Assembly (NCBI RefSeq): GCF_000003815.2 | Contig: NC_049986.1 | Span: 17,677,192 to 17,741,191 of the forward strand | DNA: 64,000 bases | From: Branchiostoma floridae | Lineage: Eukaryota > Chordata > Leptocardii > Amphioxiformes > Branchiostomatidae | Direction of reading: 5' to 3' | Position numbers and translations under genes: made by a program | Notes under the pieces: model-generated | Databases searched by the model: none | What the model saw: only the letters and a program-made list of their open reading frames with translations | What the model was told of the DNA's origin: nothing | Shown here: piece after piece, positions 1-11,010 of the stretch | Position numbering within the stretch: position 1 is the stretch's first letter | Layout of the letters: each line of letters begins with the position of its first letter

Positions 1-407
1 TTGAGAATGTTATTCTGTGTACTTGAGAGAATGATCATAGTAATCTATGTTAAGTTCTGTAAATCTCCCACATTGGTTGATAACACAGAACAATATTCTG
101 TTGGGGAATACAACAAAGGACTGAGGAAACTAGTGTTTCAGAAATCGGGGAAAATAAGATTACAAATCATTCCATAGAAAAACATGTCAAAGAGGTTTTG
201 TGTGCAAATGCATAAATTCAGGATGCAGATGTTTTGTGTATGTGTGTGTGTGTGTTTATGCTTAGGGTAAGTTTAAGCCAGGATAATTATTTAGATACAT
301 TAATGTTTCATGGTCTTATCAACAAGCTCAGTTTTGAAACTCTTCCCCCAGAAAATTCACTTTTTGTATCAAGAAGCTTGTAATAAATTACATGCAAAGT
401 ACCACTT

Positions 408-599
408 AAGCCCCCTTTACAAATCAAGAATTTAGCTCGGTCGAGTTGTCAGCGAGCCCTAAATTACGAGGAGGCATGACCCTGATGCCTACGAACAAAT
501 GGCAGAGTTTACTCGTCGGCATCAGGGCCATACCTCCTCGTACTTAAGAGCTCGCTGACAACTCGGCCGACCTAAATTCTTGATTTGTAAAGGGGGCTT
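408..599. mobile_element. Hairpin MITE, about 190 bp
   Basis: The ends are inverted repeats (AAGCCCCCTTTACAAATCAA against its complement ending at 599). The interior also folds back: GAGCCCTAAATTACGAGGAGG at 452-472 against the complementary region near 530-555. The inner sequence with the GAGGAGGCATGA block resembles the interior of the hairpin at 18025-18216, so the two look related. Confidence 0.7.
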
Positions 600-1238
600 T
601 ATGACAATCAGACTTCAAATGGTAGTACTATGCAGTTTATTTCAATAGACCATCCGCACATATGGCAACAAGTCACCGAAAAGTATTTTGGAAACATTTG
701 GGCATGGGATTCAGTGTTCTTAATAATGACCAAAGACAGTTTTGTTATACGTCAGATAGCATGTTTTGAGAGTGAAAAACATGTCTGTTCAGCATGCTAA
801 CATACTAGTACATGTATTGCATTTAATGATGTCAAGATCCTCTTAAAACCAGAAAGTAATTTCTACAGAAGACTCCAAGAATTACAATATAAAGAGTTTG
901 CTCCTAGTAGCCAAGGTGTCATCCTCATTAAAGTTTATACTCGATTCCATATGCATCTTACTAGAAATGCACTGGCATGGGTACCAGCTAAGTAGTTAAG
1001 GGTGCCTGAGGGTAATATTAGTTTGTGCTATGAATGTGTGAAAGTCCAGCTAGAATAGTCCTGAAAGTACTAGTAAGTTTGGTAACTAATGGCAGCCGTT
1101 TCTTGAGGTGGAGTTGGCAGCAGACACACTCCTTGCAAGGTAGTGAAGATTTCGCTACACCAGAGATGCATCTGGAAGCCTGTCTAGTAGCAATAGTTCG
1201 TCTGTGTCACGTCTTGCAGGGTTGGGTGCACAGTCAGA
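600..1238. other. Non-coding; 3' flank of secreted-protein copy 1
   Basis: No convincing gene. About 1070-1238 is similar to 10080-10217, so it is probably the 3' UTR and flank shared by the duplicated minus-strand genes. Confidence 0.4.
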
Positions 1239-4200
1239 TCATTTCTTGGCCGCAGCTGAATAAATAAGAACATTTAGAAAAAGTTAATCAAACTGTTCAA
1301 CGGAACAATGGCATCATACACTGTATGCAGGTAAGAAAATGGAATTTCAAAGAACCCCTTTTACAAAGAAATACTTCAAAAGGAGCAGTCGTAATAGGAG
1401 AATTTTTGGACAGGAAAGAAAGGACAGATCAAGGAGGTTTAAAAGCGGGTCTATTTTACGGTTAACCTCATTGGACAGATAAAGTATTATTTTACTTGAT
1501 CTTCTCTTCCTGTATTAAAAGGAAATGTTCTATCTCTCAGATGATGATAACACATTTTATACTGAAGCATAGTCAGTTGGAAATTGCTTCCTTTACCAAG
1601 AAAACTACACTACATGTATTTCATAAAGGAGCAGTCATGATTCATTTAATTACAGATGCCAACCACAACCGATTCATACTCGATTAACCTCGACATAAGC
1701 ACACGCCTGTGTAGAAATAATGATCCATTCGAAGCAGGGGTCTCTAGGTGCAGCCATGAGTATCTGATTACGGTCTCATTGGCATTTTGGTCTCACTCTG
1801 TTCAGATGCACACTGTAGCCACAGGGCATGCCTTTGTTACAATGATAGTACCGCACTCGCCCTTCTTCTGCGTAATTACTAGTAACGTTATTCATGAAAG
1901 CGTTATACTGCACCATCAACCCAGCGTTACTATCTGGGTTATCAGGTCAAACTTTTATTGGGGACATCCCATTGAAAGATGTGGCCAAAAATCCGTTTCG
2001 TCGCTCTCCTTTCGTTAATGATACATTGTAAAGCATACATAGAAAATTAGAACTATCCTTCATTGCTAATAATGACTGAAGATGGTTTTGTTCATACAAT
2101 TACAGCAGTACCGTAAAAATATTGAGATTGTGGCTGAACCCCGGAAAGTTAGTGGCTTGTCCCTGCTTGACCTTTGACCATTTTTCAGAAACTGAAGGCG
2201 TGAACTGGAGGAGCTCAGTGGGACCGGCCCAGGACGCCGTCATCGGGAAAACATCGCAACTTTCTCAAGCTTTCTTAAGGTTTAAACACCAGCTTAGGCA
2301 TTCTTGTACCTTTAAATCGTATCATTAAAAGTAAAGTGACCATTTCAGTGCATGTACAGCGCTCTGGAGATCTTAGTAGCGGGACATCGTGAGGTAACGT
2401 TGCCTGGATATTACTTTTAGCTCTAGCCGTAACCGTCAGAAATTGTTCAAAACGAAGTTTTTTAATATCCAGTGTAAAAAATGCTTTTTCTTAAATTTCC
2501 TTCGCTTTGATCCATAGTTAGATCTCAGCTTAATTTACTTAGGTAAATTGTGGCTTAATCTGAATTAATATTTTCCTAGTCCAGCTAAACTTAGTTTGAG
2601 ACTGCAGGGCTCGAAATACCACATGCATATGCAAGTTTGTGCATGTAAGATTAGTGTGGTGCAAGTAAGTTTAGACCAAACTTGCACCAGTGCAAGTTAC
2701 TTTTGTCCTCTAATACCTGACACTGTGACATTAGAAAAAGCTTACAAACACCAAGAATATTATCTGTCATTGAAAGGTAAAAGAAAATAACACTTGATAA
2801 AAAAGTCTAAGTTTGTCCATAGAGGTTAGACATCCATTGAGGTTAGACATCCAGGTAAACAATATTTCAAGACAATTCCATCTCTACAATGCTTAAGATC
2901 CCTTTGGTGTTGTCTTACCTTGATTTGCATTTAAGTCACATTTGCATACAAGTTAGTGACTTTAATGTTCAACTGGTTTTTCCAGTTATATGTACATGTT
3001 ATACTTGTAATGAGTTGTTCTACCACTTCATTCCAGCGATTAGTGATGGATGTCAATCGCGAGGCATGCAGAAGAAATCTATGGATCTTATCGAGTTGTA
3101 GACATTGGATTGATCTTTAATTAATTAATTTTGTAAATTTCAGTTTCATTAATTCTCGTTTTACACATGATTTGATATATGATTTGACCTCTGACCTCCA
3201 CCCCATCTCTTGAGATATTGATTTTGACCTTGGAACGTTTTCGACATGAGTATGGACACTGATTATGTTTTGACGCACCGGTTTTATGTTTTCTGTACTG
3301 TATGTTGTCCCTGGGTGTTCAAAGTTTGACTGATTGTTACCACGTTTTTGTCCTGTATTTATTATTTACATGTATGTTTGATGGGCCCCCTTGGAAATCA
3401 ACTATGCACTGTTGTAGGGGCTACCCATCTGTTTCAAGATGAAATAAATAAATAAATAAAAGCCTAAATTCACCTTTTTTGAAACTGTACAATTTAAAAC
3501 TAAAAAAAAATATGCTATGGAAAAACAAATACTTAAAAGTATCCAAACATGTGGTCTTTATGTATCCCCATTTACTCACATACATTTGCAAATTTTCAGA
3601 ATAGGAGATAAAGAGTTAACAGTTCACTATTTTGGGTTGTGCAAGTAAGTTTCTTTTGGTGCAAGTTACCTTTTGCTCAACTTGCACTGGTGCAAGTTAA
3701 GTGAAAAGTGTATTTCGAGCCCTGGACTGGGTTTTGCCTGCACAACCCTCGCCCCTCCCCATAATTTGCAACATCAGTAATACTCGTGCCAAGTAGGTTA
3801 TGGGTTGTCGTATCTTGAGAACACCTTGACTTAGCACACGCAGAACTGGAAACACTAGCAGAAATGAAAAGCATAAATTTACATTTAGCCTGATTCAGGC
3901 AATACAAAGTTGTTTAATCATTTTTAGTGTTTGTTATTAATTGATTGAAAAGGAACTTTTGTTAGACATCATGATATAATGCACCAGCTCACAAACTTTA
4001 TGTTACACCAAAGGGCAATCATCCCAGCTGTACAGGTACAGGAATAAATCGTGGGCACCCATAGCCTCAGGGACAACAGTTTGTGTTTGATCTGACACTT
4101 CAGACAGCCTTTCGTGTGAGGGGACCATTATCAGATGTCTGCTAATGTTGATGTGGTTCATCGAATATGGATTAGTTGTGGCTGTCACTTGTGCATTATA

Positions 4201-6941
4201 AATGATGATGCTCCTTTTCAAAACTGTTTTCTTGGTAAAGGAAAGGCTTTCCATCTCTCTGAGCTTGAGGAAACGTCTCATCTTGCTCAAAATGCTAGTA
4301 CTTAAAACCTTCCTATGATATGCTGGTTGTACCGGTCTGCCTAAACACCACAAACGACCACAAACGACTCAGAAACACCACAAACGACCACAAACAACTC
4401 TAATATGCAGTGTATATGGGTCAAAGACCTTGTGTGGCGCTCTGGAGACATTGTTTACACATTTATGAATTTAAAAAATGCAGCAAGTCCTACGTATTCA
4501 CCAGTTATTTCGAGTTAGTCCGCCGGTTTCAAGATCGAAGCGATTCTTTGCCACCATGTTGGATCGCCCGTGCTAGGAGTCTGCATGGGGAAGTTCTCGA
4601 TACCTTCCTCGGTTCCATAGACGACAGGACGATAAAACTATTGACGCTGTTGGTTCATAGATTATAGCATGACACAACTCTGTCATTGTAAACTTATAAA
4701 ACTTGTATACTAAGTGTTTTTCAGCCTCAAATGCAGGCACGCATTCATTGACAGCGCGCTCAGCCATCATAACCGATCTTGAAACCGGCGGACTAACTCG
4801 AAATAACTGGTGAATACGTAGGACTTGCTGCATTTTTTAAATTAATAAATGTGTAAACAATGTCTCCAGAGCGCCACACAAGGTATTTGACCCATATACA
4901 CTGCATATTAGAGTCGTTTGTGGTCATTTGTGGTGTTTCTGAGTCGTTTGTGGTGTTTCTGAGTCGTTTGTAGTCGTTTGTGGTGTTTAGGCACACCCTG
5001 CTGGTTACTGCAGGTGAAATTGGAGTTGTCCAGATATTTCTGATATCTACTACTAAGTGCACCTAACCTTCACCAGTCCATGACATTGTGTAAGTGGATT
5101 TTTGTTTGCTGTATTAGATAAACTGTTGCATACCATCCATGCATTGTGATAGAAATAGTTGCAATGGTTTTCGAGCAGATTTTAGTGCGATCCTTACTTA
5201 CAGTGCAAATGAACCTTGTCTGGTACAGGTAACATTTTAAGTGTTAGTTTAATCAGGGCTCAAAATACCACCTGCATATATGCAGGTTAGTGCAGGTAAT
5301 ATTGGAGCTGTGCAGGTATTTCTGGTGTCTACCTGCACCTTACCTGCACTGGTCCATGTACTGGGTTTTGTACATAAATCGTATTAAATTTAAATGTCCT
5401 ATAATGTAGCTGTGTATGGATTGTTACTAGCTGCATTAACTGTTTCCACCTATAAAGCATAAAAGAAAAAATTATCAATGGTTTCTAAACAATTTTAGTT
5501 TGATCCATGATTTCTAAATTTAGAGCGGTGCAGGTAAAACTTGTCTGGTGCAGGTAATTTTCAATGTTACCTGCACCAGTGCAGGTATGCAGAAAAAAGT
5601 ATTTTGAGCCCCGTTAATATACCACCACATACACCAATGCTGGTCATTCTCCCATGCATAGCCATCCAGTGGCTTTTATTCCAATCATGGCGTAATGTAC
5701 GTGTATACAGTATAGGCCAGGGAACAGCTCTGTGTAGGAGAATGGTGCAGGTAAAACATTGTTTGTGTGATTTAATATGTTGACTAAATTTGAGAACTGT
5801 ACCTGTCTAAAATTTCTGTGAGAATTCCTGGGAAAGGATTATGTTTATGTACATTTATATGTAGTAAAATCACAGGGCATCCTTTGCATATAAATTGTAA
5901 AGGAGGTTCATGTCATTTGTTTGTGCCAACAATGATGAACTTAAGAGACAGTTTAGGTTCAGTCTCAGAGTTTTACACATGGGTTTGCATTAAGTAAGCC
6001 TACATGAATGTGTCACTGTCAGTGTATCTTTTTTAAGTCCTTCATATCCTCGAAACTGTTGGGTGGATAAGCCACTGTGGCAAAAAAAAAGTGCAATTGC
6101 CTCTGCAGAGAACTGTGTACAAAGGCAGGAAAGGTCACATTTTACTACTTTTTGTAACCACAGCCGATTAGTCTCCTCAATTTGGTCGTGGAGATCAGTA
6201 GTGGCCGGGATTTTCAGCGAGGGAGTGAGTTCAAAATGAAAGCAGAACTGCAATGGACGTCACTTGAAGACAGAAGGAAAATGTACAGACTTTGCATGGT
6301 GCACAAAATGACCAACTTACTGGTGGACGTACTAACTGATAAGTATATAACACCAGGTCAAAAACAAACTAGAAACAGTACCAGAGTTACCAACCTAGAT
6401 TTGATGTGTTCAAAAATTCCTATTTCCCCATAACTATTGTAGAGTGGAATATGTTATCACCAAGCACAGTAAGGGTGTCTTCTCTGGATAGTTTTAAAGA
6501 ACACTTGCAGATAGATGTGCAAAAGTTAGGTGTGACAAGTCGTTCAGTGTAATATAACCAGCTGCTGCCATGCCGCATGCCTGCGAAGCTGGTGTGTAAC
6601 GCCGAAGGGCGGATATACCGGCTATGTAGAGTGATACAGATACAGAGTTGGTAAAAATCCTTGCCACTACCAATCCTTGGGGCCCAACCTCTGCTTGGAG
6701 AATAACACTTAGTCTTACCTTCAGCCTCCAATTCTGCCACACGTTCCGCCAGTTTTTTGGCTTTCCTCTCAAAGGCTTCATATCGGTCGATTTGGTCACG
6801 CAGGTTTGCCTCATCAATCTTGTACCTTTCGGTGATTCGCTCCTCGAGCTCAACACAGTTGCAAGTTTCGTCCTCGTCCTGGGCCTGACAGGTGGACACT
6901 AGGACCACTGCACACAGAAGGACGGCGAGAAACTTCTTCAT
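1239..6941 (-). CDS. Small secreted coiled-coil protein, copy 1 (two exons)
   Basis: Two coding exons: 6941-6719 (223 nt, ATG at 6941) and 1255-1239 (17 nt, ending TGA). The donor is GTAAGA; the acceptor follows a pyrimidine-rich tract ending TTATTCAG. The product is 79 residues. Residues 1-20 form a signal peptide (MKKFLAVLLCAVVLVSTCQA), followed by an acidic stretch with two cysteines (ETCNC) and a charged heptad-like coiled coil, ending A-A-A-K-K. I recognise no domain, and function is unknown; secretion is inferred from the signal peptide. The distant second exon is supported by the paralogue at 10.7 kb: exon 1 has identical length and phase, and exon 2 also ends A-A-K-K-stop inside similar flanking DNA. 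The intron is about 5.5 kb and full of transposons. Reading through the donor gives a longer, artefactual frame to 6420. Confidence 0.68.
1480..2130. repeat. Interspersed repeat, plus orientation
   Basis: A piece around 1560-1760, containing TTTACCAAGAAAAC and a stretch rich in CCACAACC, recurs in reverse orientation near 4060-4300. Short frames in both are unrelated to known proteins. Class undetermined. Confidence 0.4.
2605..3724. mobile_element. hAT-like element with GTGCAAGT subrepeats, interrupted by LINE
   Basis: The ends are CAGGGCTCGAAATAC and its complement, with inner GTGCAAGTAAGTTT / TTGCACCAGTGCAAGTT repeats on both sides. GACTG lies outside both ends. A LINE 3' end sits inside, explaining the 1.1-kb length. 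No transposase. Confidence 0.65.
3000..3461 (+). mobile_element. LINE 3' end (non-LTR retrotransposon)
   Basis: 3' UTR-like sequence with TTGATGGGCCCCCTTGGAAA and TAGGGGCTACCCATCTG, followed by an (AAAT)n tail at 3441-3461. This layout is typical of 5'-truncated non-LTR insertions. A short upstream frame ends at 3101 and may be the last codons of the reverse transcriptase. Confidence 0.55.
4003..4335 (-). repeat. Interspersed repeat, minus orientation
   Basis: Diverged inverted relative of 1540-1800 (shared TTTACCAAGAAAAC and neighbouring bases). The open frame across it has no recognisable domain. Confidence 0.38.
4340..4991. mobile_element. Foldback element with ACAAACGACC subrepeats
   Basis: Two arms of about 195-220 bp (4340-4533 and 4772-4991) are nearly perfect inverted copies, separated by about 240 bp. 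The outer part of each arm is built from short tandem repeats of the type CACCACAAACGACCA. The arms include CAGCAAGTCCTACGTATTCA and its complement. No coding capacity is recognised. Confidence 0.8.
5000..5110. mobile_element. Fragment of the GTGCAGGTA hAT-like family
   Basis: Diverged copy of the left part of the element at 5254-5613 (TGCAGGTGAAATTGGAG, then TTTCTGATATCTAC). Confidence 0.45.
5254..5613. mobile_element. hAT-like MITE with TGCAGGTA subrepeats
   Basis: Ends are CAGGGCTCAAAATAC and TATTTTGAGCCCC. Multiple TGCAGGTA / TACCTGCA motifs lie just inside. Same architecture as 2605-3724 with a different subrepeat. A partial copy is at 54184-54265. Confidence 0.65.
6232..6648 (+). mobile_element. 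CR1/L2-like LINE 3' fragment
   Basis: Encodes, with breaks, the C-terminal tail seen intact at 56535-57239 (for example [12 protein letters not shown]), then the shared 3' UTR (CCAGCTGCTGCC...GCCGAAGGGCGGATATACCGGC) and a GATACA-repeat tail. Severely 5' truncated. It lies antisense within the intron of the secreted-protein copy 1. Confidence 0.75.
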
Positions 6942-7230
6942 CTTGTTACTGGACTTGTTTCTTCCTGCTGTTCCTGATCTAATGTTTTGTCAGCACTCGC
7001 AGCTTTTCTGATCAACTTGTCTTTGGAATGTATATGGGAGGAATGAATTAGATCTGAATCTTGGGTCAACTACGTATGATATTCATCACGAAGCAGACAA
7101 ACACTGTGACATTTACCACTATTGGTTGGGCAGTTTGCCACTTCAAGGGGTCAAGGCGTGGAGAATTGCTACTTTAATCTGCAATAGGCTCTGCTGATAT
7201 TGTCTTCTTTTTTATGTAAAAATTAATGTT
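6942..7230 (-). promoter_or_regulatory. Duplicated upstream region of copy 1
   Basis: Similar to 10750-11010 upstream of copy 2. The strongest match is 7105-7205 against 10875-10980, including a CCAAT box in gene orientation (complement of 7121-7130) about 180 bases before the ATG, and the shared block read on the plus strand as CTCTGCTGATATTGTCTTCT. Similarity resumes weakly near 7380-7440 and 11170-11310. Promoter role is inferred from position and conservation. Confidence 0.45.
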
Positions 7231-7809
7231 TGCTCACATCTTAGCACACGTTTTACTATCCAGTTTCTCCCATACTTGTACGCACCACTCACACACCTTG
7301 GATTGCAATAAACTTATAATCATACACAATAGAAACATTTGGCATCTCTGGCTGTTCTTACAACCGTAACGTTATGTCCTTAAGGCATGTGAGGTAAGTG
7401 CATTCATGTGCGATGATATTATTAGATTAATGTACCGTCACACTGACCTTATCTGACAACATAACAAACACCAAACAACCCACCCCCCTTCCCATGCCCC
7501 TTGTAACTGTAGCTTTGTTGTTGGCTATTAAACAGATGAAGGCTAGGTATCCAGGCGGGGGACATTTTAGTGTAAGGGGCTACTGCGCTGTGATTTGTGA
7601 TCGCCACACTAAACCGGGACCATGGCATTACACTAATCATCAACTAGTGTGGTGGTGGCATCCATCTGCATCTGTCTTGGAAAACAATGGTAGGCAGACG
7701 GGGTGGGTTAGGCGACCCGTCTGCCTGGCCTGCAGGTGACTTTTTAAAGTGAAGGAGGGGTGTGCACTTTCTTCTCCACCCTCTCATCTACAAGTGCAGT
7801 GGTACAATT

Positions 7810-8657
7810 AGGCCATGTTGATTTGATAACATGGATGACATCCTCTGGGAACTCCAAAATTGATGCGAGCGAGTGAATAAAAAAAAAGTTTGGCAAAAAA
7901 AAAGTTGCCTCCAGTGTGAAATCAAAGTGGCCAGGAAGGTTGAACATAGGACTAAACACACATAGTATGGTATACCAACAGTTAGGTGTAGGGACCAGTA
8001 CATTATACGGGAGCAAGACAATTTTTTCTTCTTGGACCTATCCGAAAAAAACAGACCTGAAAAAAAATCAGAGGAACAGGTTTCGCCAATTACAAAATGG
8101 ACACACTATGTCGGCAGGCATTTGGGGTCATACCGGGGGCCAAGAAGACAGCAAGAGGAAGTCAAGTAGAGTTTATAGTCAATTGTACCAAGTTTCTATA
8201 GTCAAAGGTACAAAGACAGTTAGCCCGTATTACTTGGAGATGGGATTTGTAAATGCTAGTGGGAGTCCAATAGTCCACCAAACAGATTCCTTTGTAGGAA
8301 AACTGACCAATTACCATTGTTTTGAGTATTGCCAGTTCTCAAGTTTCCTCTGGACCAGAACAGGACCTGACTTTCTGTACTGGTACCTCCCCCTACCAAC
8401 AGAAGATTTTTTTATTTCTGTCCTTTCACATCTTATTCTTTGAGTTTAGATTTATTTTGGCATTCTATGGCATTAGACTATGATTAATTATCTGTTTTCT
8501 GATACTTTTTTTTCAATCTTATTCAAGAATATTTGTGCTCATTTTACAGCTGCTTTGTACAATTTATTGTGTGGTGGAAAACTTTTTTTTTTGGAAACGG
8601 CCGAAAATTGGTGCGAGCGCGGATGTCATCCATATAATCAAATCAACATGGCCTTAT
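7810..8657. mobile_element. PIF/Harbinger-like non-autonomous element
   Basis: Terminal inverted repeats are GGCCATGTTGATTTGAT plus further matching bases (GGATGACATCC at the inner side), flanked by TTA on both sides. A 3-bp TTA duplication is typical of PIF/Harbinger. The internal frame at 7916-8443 (175 codons) has no transposase-like features that I can identify. Confidence 0.68.
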
Positions 8658-9382
8658 GATCAAATATGAAAAATGTTGACATTTACCCTTCAAATGGAAG
8701 AAAATGTGGTCTAACTTTAAGAATGATTAACATCCTCTCATGGTATGGGTACCCTTAGAATGCCAACTTTTTATCTGAAGTTTACTACTAGTAACATGTC
8801 TTCAAAATGCCCTCATAGTGTAAGGGCCAAGACCCCCCTTCCACACCATCCCCTGATTTGTCACTTCACTGTCACACTCAACGTTGGAATAAAATCCTGG
8901 CTAGAAAATTGAATATGAATTAAGATACTCAAGATGACAGTTAATCCAGCAACTGAGTAGGTTTTGTAGATAGTCAGAATTGTTTCAGGTAAACATAAAC
9001 TACAAGTAGTACAACATTTTGTCAGTGACTGATTACCTAGTAAAAGTACATAAACAAAAGAACAGACACAACCAGATAGCTTGGTTTAAATTGAAGTTTT
9101 TAATAGTGCTTGATTGGTATCATAATGGCATTTCTACTAGTACATTTACCTCATGAGCTCAGAGTCAACAGATAATCAATTGTCTATAAATGCTTCAAGT
9201 TTGTGGCAATTACATTGCACAGTGAGCAAAAAGTGGATTGTTTTGCCTTTGCGGTGGTACTAAAGTGTGTGACAGTGCTATGTTTGCATACCATTTGCTA
9301 CAGTACTTGAAACACCAGCACTTTTGTGGATTTAACTTTGCAGTGATGCAGTCACCCTGTAGACTGCCAACATAAAACAAAA
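8658..9382. other. Intergenic, no gene seen
   Basis: AT-rich unique-looking DNA. No splice-framed coding exon was recognised. The last part may be the promoter and 5' UTR of the orphan exon at 9383. Confidence 0.4.
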
Positions 9383-9528
9383 ATGTCAAGTCGTACAGTC
9401 GTAATTCTTACGTTGTTGTTGACTTGTGTGATTGTGGTACAAATTTCAAATCATTTACTCCTCACATTACACGATCCTTCTCTGAACGACCCTCAAATAT
9501 ACAGCATTGACCAAGAAACAGTAATTTA
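9383..9528 (+). CDS. Orphan first exon of a signal-anchor protein, cut by a MITE
   Basis: The frame starts MSSRTVVILTLLLTCVIVVQ: a short N-terminus, one hydrophobic segment (residues 5-20), then a polar stem, up to about residue 49. This is the usual look of the first exon of a type II Golgi membrane enzyme, but no catalytic part is visible. A TA-flanked MITE begins at 9529 and supplies the rest of the frame to 9601, which is therefore not authentic. A GTAATT at 9521 could act as a donor. It could also be a chance frame or a decayed gene fragment. Confidence 0.33.
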
Positions 9529-9736
9529 CTGTAAATGCAGAAATGTTCGCGGTGGATTGATGTTCACGGTTTTCGCGGTGACCACTTCACCGCAAACTTA
9601 AATCCACCGCAAACATTTTTCTATTATGGTATTAGACTGCAGTCTACGGTGTTACCGTGAACTTAAAACCACAGCGAAAAGTCTGTTTCCCCGCTACCGC
9701 GAAATTAAATCCCCGCGAACTTAAATGCATTTACAG
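9529..9736. mobile_element. CTGTAAATGCA MITE, copy A
   Basis: Inverted ends CTGTAAATGCA / TGCATTTACAG flanked by TA. The interior is rich in CGCGGT and ACCGC. Other copies: 41826-42015, 46844-47035, 55749-55954 and 61292-61495. Confidence 0.8.
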
Positions 9737-10217
9737 TATGTCTCCAGATTTTTCTTCAAAGCAAAAGTTAGACTGACCAGATAAAAGATAAAAGCAGAGG
9801 TAAAAGTTCTTTAATTCTGTTTTGTAACTGCATGAAAGTGACTTAAACCAACAGCTACAACATTGATTGGAAAGTGCAGTAACTGTCTAAACCTGCTGCA
9901 GAATCCATTCTACCATGAATGCAAATTAACTGTCAAGCTAACAATGCTACACTTAGTCTAATTATAATCTATAAGTATAAATGGATAAAAAACACAATAT
10001 CTTTTTAAAGTCCAGCAAATTATGTACATGTAAATCCCATAACTATATTTTTCTTAGCGAAACTTAAGTCAGGTACTAGTAGGTTGCAGATGTGCCCTTG
10101 CAAGGTACTAGCAAGTAGTTAAGAGTTTTGCTGCACATGTAGATGAATCTGGAAGCCTGTCTATAGTATCAGTGGTTCCTCTGTTTCCTATGTTGCAGAG
10201 TCGGGAGCACAGTCAGA

Positions 10218-10749
10218 TCATTTCTTGGCTGCTGTAGAATAAATAAGTGACGAGAAAATTGACTGAATTAGATTGTTTAATGAAACAAGTTGTAATATAG
10301 GTTAAATATAAAGCATTTGTTTATTTATTGTAAAATTTGTATTAATCTATTTATGTCCCCGTGACCACCTACCCCCCACACTGGACCGCTGGGAAGAGCA
10401 GCTAAGGCTGACAGAGCCATCCAGTTAAAATAAAGGTGATGTATGTATGTATGTAAGGGTACATGTCAGTTACAACAGTCATCCTCATCTGAGGTGAATA
10501 ACTCACTAGGCCATAAGGACACTTACCGTCTGCCTCCAAGGCCGTCACACGTTCCTCCAGTCTGCCGACTTTCCCTTCAAACCTTTCATACCGATCCTGG
10601 TAATCTTGGAGCTGTTCCTTATGCGTGTTGTACTGTGTCCAGACTCGACGCTTGAGGTCACAGTCGTTGCAGGTTTCGTCCTGGGCCCGACAGACGGTCA
10701 CAAGGACCGCAGCACACAGAAGGACGGCGAGAAACTCCTTAGATGCCAT
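10218..10749 (-). CDS. Small secreted coiled-coil protein, copy 2 (two exons)
   Basis: Paralogue of the gene at 6.9 kb. Exon 1 is 10749-10527 (223 nt, phase 1, donor GTAAGT) and exon 2 is 10231-10218 (acceptor TATTCTACAG, ending TGA). The product is 78 residues: a signal peptide (hydrophobic FLAVLLCAAVLVTVC, cleavage probably after R-A), then ETCNDC, then a roughly 50-residue amphipathic coiled coil rich in Lys, Arg, Glu and Gln, ending A-A-K-K. The intron is under 300 nt, so this compact copy probably resembles the ancestral gene. Both copies keep two Cys near the mature N-terminus, which might form a disulphide or link chains. Function is unknown. The body of exon 1 differs between copies at many residues while hydrophobic heptad positions are kept, which suggests selection on the coiled coil (inference). 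Confidence 0.7.
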
Positions 10750-11010
10750 CTTGTTACCAGACTTGTTTCCTTGCTTTTTTTATGTCTCAGCGACCTGTAA
10801 ATGTCTGGGGTATGACGGTAGGAATGAATGTCTGACTGCACATGATATTCTGCACAAAGCAGAAAAATATGAACTGTGACATTTGCCATTATTGGTCGGG
10901 CAGTTTGCCACTTGAAAGGGTCTACGCATGGAGAATTGCTACTTTCATCCGTTTTAGGCTCTGCTGATATTGTCTTCTTCTGTGTGAAAATAAATCTTGT
11001 TGCTGGCATT
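10750..11010 (-). promoter_or_regulatory. Duplicated upstream region of copy 2
   Basis: Counterpart of 6942-7230. It carries a CCAAT box in gene orientation (complement of 10891-10900) about 145 bases before the ATG, and an A-rich TATA-like stretch (ACATAAAAAA read on the minus strand) about 30-40 bases before the ATG. The transcription start is not determinable from sequence alone. Confidence 0.42.

Noticed and set aside
6420..6718. C-terminal extension of the secreted protein to 173 residues
   Set aside because: It is readthrough past a good donor into a LINE 3' end in antisense; the paralogue also splices here.
7916..8443. 175-codon frame inside the Harbinger-like element
   Set aside because: No transposase motif or recognisable domain, weak codon character; likely chance.
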